Positions 12,384-16,448 of a stretch of 16,448 bases of DNA are shown here, piece after piece. The DNA is taken from the NCBI GenBank assembly GCA_903823545.1, contig CAIJTL010000892.1, forward strand, positions 1 to 16,448, written 5' to 3'. Every line of letters begins with the position of its first letter. The stretch's first letter is position 1. Origin of the DNA: an uncultured Planctomycetaceae bacterium (GTDB taxonomy: Bacteria; Planctomycetota; Planctomycetia; Planctomycetales; Planctomycetaceae). The translations under genes were made by a program, and so were the position numbers. The notes below the pieces were generated by a model. It was not told the DNA's origin. It searched no databases and saw only the letters and a program-made list of their open reading frames with translations.

Positions 12384-14249
12384 ATGTTGCAACGCAAACT
12401 TTTGAAATCGAATTGCCATCGAATCTGGTTGGCAATGTTATGCGGCGTGATGTTTTTGAATCTGGTCACTACAGAGAATGCACACGCTCAATCAGCTCCA
12501 TCCAAAGAGGCCGCATCGGCTGCTGCCGCCGTTCAGCCAGCAGTCGCAGGTCGCGCCGAGCAATATCCTCCGTCACCGAGTTTCTTTCGAGGCAATCGTC
12601 CTACGAATCTGGATTTTGGTGGGGCAGGAGATTCGGGTTTTTATTTGAACCTGTGGCGATTCATTCCGATTGTGGGAGTTTTCTTTGGTTGGGTTTGGAT
12701 TGGGAAGTGGGTGAATCAGGATAGCCTGTCGTTGAAGGTCAACAGTGAATATTGGAACTCAGCCGTCCTGCTCGGTGGCCTGGGAGGATTGTTCGTCATC
12801 CTGGCGATGTCGCATTTTGGGTTGGGCTTCTTCTTGATGCTGGCTCTGCAGGGTGGTCCGCTTGGCTTGTATATCCGCGAGCGGAATTCTTGCGTTCCCG
12901 AATCGGCTCGATTGCTGACGAAAAAGCACATTACCAGCGTCACGCTGCGTTTGTTGGCCCGACTCGGTGTCACCATCGGCGGCAAGAAGATGAAGCAGCA
13001 ATTGCTTGGACCGGATATTGAGTTCATCGGGAAAACGTCAACGGGCCGCCGGGACACCAGCCGAACATCGCAGGTGGAGAATTCGCGAGGATTCTTGGCG
13101 GCGAAGGAACTGGTTTACGACGCACTCATCAAACGCGCGACAGACATTCATCTCGAACCCAAAGAAGACGAACTTCAAGTTCGTATGCGAATAGACGGCG
13201 TGATGTTGGCAGTCGAGCCTTTCGATCGAGCTCTCGGTGACAACGTCATCAACATCTTCAAAATTCTCGGCGCCATGGACATTACCGAGAAGCGAAAGTC
13301 GCTCGACGGCAGCTTCCGCGCGATCACTGACGGACGTGAGATCGACTTCCGCGTGGCAACTCAAGGAACTCGTGATGGCGAGAAGATGACGCTTCGTATT
13401 CTCGATCAGTCGCAGTCGGTCAGCACGCTCGACGATTTGGGTTTCCGAAAACAACTCGAAGACCAAATCAAGGACATCATTCATCAGCCGCACGGATTGA
13501 TGCTTGTCTGTGGACCGACCGGTGCCGGTAAATCCACGACATTGTATGCCTGCCTCAACAGCATCGACTCGTACCAGCAAAACATCATCACCATCGAAGA
13601 TCCCGTCGAATACAAGATGGATAATGTGACGCAGATTGAGATCAATACGAAGGCAGGACAGACCTTCGCGAACTCACTGCGTAGCGTTCTGCGACAAGAC
13701 CCGGACATCGTCATGATCGGTGAAATCCGAGATGGTGAGACGGCGAACATCGCGTGCCAAGCCGCGAACACCGGTCACATGGTCTTTTCGACGGTTCACG
13801 CGAACGACTCGATTACCGCGCTGTACCGGATGATCGACTTGGGGGTGGATGTCTCGATGTTGTCGAGTTCGCTATCGGCGATCTTGGCACAGCGTCTGGC
13901 TCGTCGGCTGTGTCCTGATTGCAAAGAAGCATACACACCGAAGCCGGAGTTCTTGAAAAAGGCGAACTTGCCGGCGGAGAAGATCGACAAGCTGTACCAC
14001 CCGCCGAAAGACGGGGAGAACGCTTCGTGTCCTACTTGCGCAGGGATGGGCTATCGCGGGCGAATCGGTGTTTACGAACTGTTGGTGATCTCTGACCGGA
14101 TGCGAGACCTCATTCGCGAAAAGGCTGCGCTGTCGGCACTCAAAGCGGAGGCTCGAAAGGCTGGGATGCTGTATATGCAAGAAGAAGGTTTGCGACTCGT
14201 CGTGAAGGGAATCACTTCGATCGACGAATTGCTTCGAGTTGTGAAATAG
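12384..14249 (+). CDS. gspE: GspE/PilB-family secretion ATPase with N-terminal signal peptide and membrane helices
   Basis: This is a hexameric-type motor ATPase of type II secretion or type IV pili; 621 residues from the ATG at 12384. The catalytic half is canonical: RATDIHLEP (251-259), Walker A GPTGAGKST (377-385), Asp box TIEDPVEY (403-410), Walker B QDPDIVMIGEIRD (438-450), His box TGHMVFSTVHANDS (463-476), and zinc cysteines CPDC (510-513) and CPTC (549-552). The N-terminal half is unusual. Residues 1-36 look like a signal peptide ending AHAQ. Predicted membrane helices lie at about 92-109, 126-142 and 144-164, and the usual N-terminal GspE cytoplasmic domain is not recognisable. Signal cleavage plus three helices would put the ATPase in the cytoplasm. 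In-frame starts further upstream lie in or near a palindrome and lack a well-spaced ribosome site; 12384 puts the signal peptide first. GspE versus PilB cannot be decided. cvpA-like follows after 12 nt. Confidence 0.9.
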   Translation: MLQRKLLKSNCHRIWLAMLCGVMFLNLVTTENAHAQSAPSKEAASAAAAVQPAVAGRAEQYPPSPSFFRGNRPTNLDFGGAGDSGFYLNLWRFIPIVGVFFGWVWIGKWVNQDSLSLKVNSEYWNSAVLLGGLGGLFVILAMSHFGLGFFLMLALQGGPLGLYIRERNSCVPESARLLTKKHITSVTLRLLARLGVTIGGKKMKQQLLGPDIEFIGKTSTGRRDTSRTSQVENSRGFLAAKELVYDALIKRATDIHLEPKEDELQVRMRIDGVMLAVEPFDRALGDNVINIFKILGAMDITEKRKSLDGSFRAITDGREIDFRVATQGTRDGEKMTLRILDQSQSVSTLDDLGFRKQLEDQIKDIIHQPHGLMLVCGPTGAGKSTTLYACLNSIDSYQQNIITIEDPVEYKMDNVTQIEINTKAGQTFANSLRSVLRQDPDIVMIGEIRDGETANIACQAANTGHMVFSTVHANDSITALYRMIDLGVDVSMLSSSLSAILAQRLARRLCPDCKEAYTPKPEFLKKANLPAEKIDKLYHPPKDGENASCPTCAGMGYRGRIGVYELLVISDRMRDLIREKAALSALKAEARKAGMLYMQEEGLRLVVKGITSIDELLRVVK

Positions 14250-14261
14250 TGGGAGCGACCG

Positions 14262-14945
14262 ATGATTGACGTCTTATTGCTGCTGACCGTCGCTGGAGTG
14301 ACGTATTACGTCGCCGGAGAAGGCGCCTGGGGCGCGGCGACGACCGCCATCAGCACGATTTTGGCTGGCTTGATCGCTATGAATTTCTTTGAGCCGATCT
14401 GCGATAGCATGTTGGGCACGAATTCCTATTGGCAAGGGCGATTGGACGTCATCGTTTTGGTTGGATTGTTTGCGGCTGGTGTATCCGGGTTGCGATTTGC
14501 GGCCGACTATGTTTCGCCGACATACATCGGTGTGCATCGGATGGTCCACGAGGGTGTCCGATGGGGTGGTGGTTTGATTGCTGGTTACGTGACGATGGCC
14601 TTCTTGCTGACGGCGCTTCACACCGCACCACTTCCGCGAGAGTTTCTGGGATTCAAGTCGGAACGCGACAATCTCTTTTCAACGTTTTCGCCAGACAAGC
14701 AATGGCTCGGATTTACTCAGTACGTTTCTGAAAAGGTTTGTCGGTCTTACCCACCGCGAATTTTTGACGGGCCGCGATTCGCTGTCGGTGATACGGCGGT
14801 GATCACAAACGATGTTTGGCCGTCGTTTCCCATTCGTTATGCGACTCGTCGTGAACGAGGTGGTGGTGGCCAGGTTGCTTCAGCAGCGGTTCCCGTGCAG
14901 GTCAAGCAAGTCGCTCCGTCTAAGCAAAGTGGGCCAGCCTTCTAA
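14262..14945 (+). CDS. CvpA-family inner-membrane protein
   Basis: The protein has 227 residues. Hydrophobic segments at about 2-18, 24-42, 61-80 and 100-120 fit the four-helix layout of the CvpA (colicin V production) family, including the typical opening IDVLLLLTVAGVTYYVAGEG and the Gly-rich third and fourth helices. Residues about 125-227 form a polar tail that ends in a Gly/Ala/Val-rich, probably disordered stretch. CvpA proteins of other bacteria are linked to colicin V export, envelope stress and cell-envelope homeostasis, but no biochemical activity is settled. The start has GGGAG at 14251-14255 with 6 nt spacing. It begins 12 nt after the secretion ATPase stop, so the two genes are almost certainly co-transcribed, which hints at a shared envelope role. 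The family call is based on topology and the N-terminal pattern. Confidence 0.75.
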   Translation: MIDVLLLLTVAGVTYYVAGEGAWGAATTAISTILAGLIAMNFFEPICDSMLGTNSYWQGRLDVIVLVGLFAAGVSGLRFAADYVSPTYIGVHRMVHEGVRWGGGLIAGYVTMAFLLTALHTAPLPREFLGFKSERDNLFSTFSPDKQWLGFTQYVSEKVCRSYPPRIFDGPRFAVGDTAVITNDVWPSFPIRYATRRERGGGGQVASAAVPVQVKQVAPSKQSGPAF

Positions 14946-14947
14946 GC

Positions 14948-14980
14948 AAAGAGTGCTGAGGTCGCTTATCACTCTTTCTT
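14948..14980 (+). terminator. Weak terminator-like hairpin after the CvpA-family gene
   Basis: AAAGAGTG (14948-14955) and CACTCTTT (14970-14977) form a perfect 8-bp stem with a 14-nt loop, starting 2 nt after the stop codon and running into the pyrimidine-rich CTTTCTT. The stem is AT-rich and the T-run is broken, so termination may be partial. Confidence 0.45.
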
Positions 14981-15071
14981 CGACGCGATCAGCGAACAAT
15001 TGCGTGAGCCAAAGTGTGCCATCGCACTCGTCAGTGGCTTGTGTTACCAGAAATCGGAATTGAAAAGTTAT

Positions 15072-15956
15072 ATGTCTGAATCTCGACTTCGCACAGGAAA
15101 TCCTCAGCTCGATGAAATGCTTGGCGGCGGATTGCTGCCTGGCACGCAGACGGTTGTGGTGGGAGCAACTGGGATCGGCAAAACACAGCTGGGTTTGCAG
15201 TTCGCTCATGCCGGGATTTCCCAAGAGGGGGAACCGGGAATCGTTTTTGATTTGACGTCACGGGGTGATTCGCAAAACCAAACCGAGTACGCGCGACGCA
15301 TGTTTGGTTGGGACCTGCGCGAATTCGCGTTCGAGGGAAACCTTGATGCAGATGACATTTGGCAGAAGGCTCGTGCCCGCCATGACTTTTTGCACTTGTT
15401 TCGCCGCAGTGGTCGACGAGTCACACAGTCAGACCTGACGGTCGAAGAGTGGCAAGAGTGGAACGCGGAACTGGCGAGGAAGCTGGATCGGGCGGTGCAA
15501 TTCTTTTACGGCAACTTCGTGCATGGCGTCCGCCGCTGTGTGCTTGATGGCATTGAGCCGACCGAGCGTGCGAGTGACAGCTTTCAGTTCCAAGTGATTG
15601 ACTACGTCTATCATCAGATTCTGCGGAAGGATGATGACTGGGTTGCTCGCGATTTGTTTCGCGTCAAATTCCGTGAGCAAGCGGACAACGTTGCCGCACA
15701 TCGTTACGACCATCGAGACGTCGGCTGCCTCTTGCTTTACACGTCACACGAAGTGATGCTCGACGATCTGCTGGCACGACCGCTCGATAGTGGCGACGCG
15801 CTCTCGAACGCAAACACGATCATTTTGATGGGCAAGGTGCGCGACGGACTGCGAGTGACGCGCGCCCTGCACGTCGCCAAACACCGCGGCAGCGCCTGCG
15901 ATGATGCAATTGTCCCGTTTGAGATCACTCCGCATGGTCTTGTGCTGGAGCGGTGA
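15072..15956 (+). CDS. Single-domain KaiC/RadA-like RecA-fold ATPase
   Basis: The protein has 294 residues from the ATG at 15072. It opens with [20 protein letters not shown] (5-24), the KaiC/RadA signature before the P-loop [15 protein letters not shown] (31-45). The segment [15 protein letters not shown] (53-67), a Walker-B-like hydrophobic strand ending in Asp159 (RRCVLDG), the strand VGCLLLYTS (217-225) and the C-terminal [20 protein letters not shown] (267-286) match the order of a KaiC core, where RGS-type loops close the domain. Only one RecA domain is present, whereas circadian KaiC has two; there is no zinc finger or Lon domain as in RadA. Residues 100-200 carry a long charged insertion. 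An in-frame TTG at 15000 would add 24 residues before the conserved start and is less likely. Such ATPases often act in signalling or DNA-linked regulation; the substrate is unknown. It lies 126 bp after the CvpA-family gene, past a weak terminator. Confidence 0.8.
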   Translation: MSESRLRTGNPQLDEMLGGGLLPGTQTVVVGATGIGKTQLGLQFAHAGISQEGEPGIVFDLTSRGDSQNQTEYARRMFGWDLREFAFEGNLDADDIWQKARARHDFLHLFRRSGRRVTQSDLTVEEWQEWNAELARKLDRAVQFFYGNFVHGVRRCVLDGIEPTERASDSFQFQVIDYVYHQILRKDDDWVARDLFRVKFREQADNVAAHRYDHRDVGCLLLYTSHEVMLDDLLARPLDSGDALSNANTIILMGKVRDGLRVTRALHVAKHRGSACDDAIVPFEITPHGLVLER

Positions 15957-15967
15957 GCCTGAAAAGC

Positions 15968-15996
15968 AACCGGCCCGGGTAGTTCCCGGGCCGGTT
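15968..15996. terminator. Strong, probably bidirectional intrinsic terminator
   Basis: AACCGGCCCGGG (15968-15979) and CCCGGGCCGGTT (15985-15996) form a perfect 12-bp stem with a 5-nt loop (TAGTT). On the plus strand it is followed by TGGTTT, 11 nt after the ATPase stop. On the minus strand the stem is followed by GCTTTTC, and it lies 47 nt after the stop of the convergent repeat protein. Position between two convergent genes fits termination from both sides. Confidence 0.9.
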
Positions 15997-16043
15997 TGGT
16001 TTAGGTACGAACTCATCATCCAACTTTGAGTTGGAATGCGAAG

Positions 16044-16448
16044 CTAATCAAACAGGAAAAACAGGTTTTCAAAGTCCTCTCCGAGCTGGTCGAAGATTTC
16101 TTCAGACAATTCGTTTGATTCAAAGTTTTTCACGGTCGTGCGCGGAGCGATTTCTGGAGCGACAAAGGTTGGCTCTTCACTGAAGCCGAGGTCGGAGATC
16201 ACATCGCGGTCGGATCCGCCATCGAGTGTCGTGATTGCAGTCGGTCCAGGAGTCAAGAACGCAATCAACAGCACGTCGTCGCCAGCTCCCATGCTGACCA
16301 GGACGTCTTTGGCGGATTGAATACCATATGCGAGCAGGACGTCATTACCAGCGCCCATGTTGAGCGTCGTTTTTCTGCCAGAGTAAGCGCCGTATAGCAG
16401 TGCGTCGTCGTGGCCGGAACCAGCAGTCAAATTGAGGTCTCGTCCGGC
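16044..16448 (-). CDS. RTX-like calcium-binding repeat protein, C-terminal part (N-terminus beyond window)
   Basis: The frame is open from the right edge (16448) to the TAG at 16044-16046, giving 134 visible C-terminal residues. Three consecutive units of about 22 residues start with GSGHDDALLYG, GAGNDVLLAYG and GAGDDVLLIAF, and a fourth shorter one reads DGGSDRDVISDL. The G-x-G-x-D core followed by hydrophobic strands resembles hemolysin-type (RTX) calcium-binding parallel beta-roll repeats, although the classic nonapeptide is degenerate and the period is longer. The last 30 residues are acidic and Phe-rich (EDFENLFFLFD). Such proteins are usually secreted or cell-surface, and planctomycetes carry very large ones. 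The export signal would be at the missing N-terminus. An in-frame TTG at 16430 is not taken as the start because the repeat pattern continues upstream (AGRDLN). It converges on the KaiC-like gene across the strong terminator. Confidence 0.75.
   Translation of the reverse strand, partial: AGRDLNLTAGSGHDDALLYGAYSGRKTTLNMGAGNDVLLAYGIQSAKDVLVSMGAGDDVLLIAFLTPGPTAITTLDGGSDRDVISDLGFSEEPTFVAPEIAPRTTVKNFESNELSEEIFDQLGEDFENLFFLFD

Noticed and set aside
15000..15071. TTG extension of the KaiC-like ATPase
   Set aside because: The added 24 residues precede the conserved family start; the ATG at 15072 places the signature at the usual distance.

Overview
This window looks like a chromosomal segment from a planctomycete, roughly in the Pirellula/Rubinisphaera/Gimesia sphere; the exact genus cannot be read from the sequence. 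The reasons are a moderate GC content, many long low-complexity lipoproteins and secreted proteins with Pro/Ser/Thr/Ala-rich linkers, HEAT-repeat and DUF11-type domains, an RTX-like repeat protein, weak use of Shine-Dalgarno sites, and a small murC-murB-ddl cluster with no ftsQ, ftsA or ftsZ after it. That pattern fits a phylum known to make peptidoglycan while lacking FtsZ. No mobile element, CRISPR array, rRNA or tRNA was found.

Left part (1-6622, all minus strand). Four genes run right to left: a lipoprotein that is almost entirely low complexity (5495-6622), a cytoplasmic coiled-coil protein 12 nt behind it (4253-5482), a 1004-residue protein with HEAT solenoids on both sides of a single membrane helix (1076-4090), and a second lipoprotein with a long disordered linker leading to a DUF11-like domain that is cut by the window edge (1-904). 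None has a known function. Their predicted places (lipid anchored, cytoplasmic, membrane spanning, lipid anchored) would allow a scaffold across the inner membrane, but this is inference from gene order and topology. It is my best candidate for an undescribed system here.

Middle part (6623-12206). A secreted protein with a transthyretin-like N-terminal domain and a probable beta-propeller (6879-8405, minus) is divergent from murC. The 440-bp gap between them holds a candidate promoter for the secreted protein, a tandem 15-bp repeat, and an inverted repeat shortly before murC. Then murC, murB and ddl run on the plus strand. murC and murB overlap by 44 nt. murB and ddl are separated by a 61-bp double-hairpin element. 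The three enzymes cover cytoplasmic peptidoglycan precursor steps: L-Ala addition, UDP-MurNAc formation and D-Ala-D-Ala synthesis.

Right part (12207-16448). After two more palindromes comes a GspE/PilB-type secretion ATPase with an unusual N-terminal signal peptide and predicted membrane helices (12384-14249). A CvpA-family membrane protein follows (14262-14945), then a single-domain KaiC/RadA-like ATPase (15072-15956). A strong, probably bidirectional terminator (15968-15996) separates this plus-strand set from the convergent 3' end of an RTX-like repeat protein (16044-16448), which is cut by the right edge.
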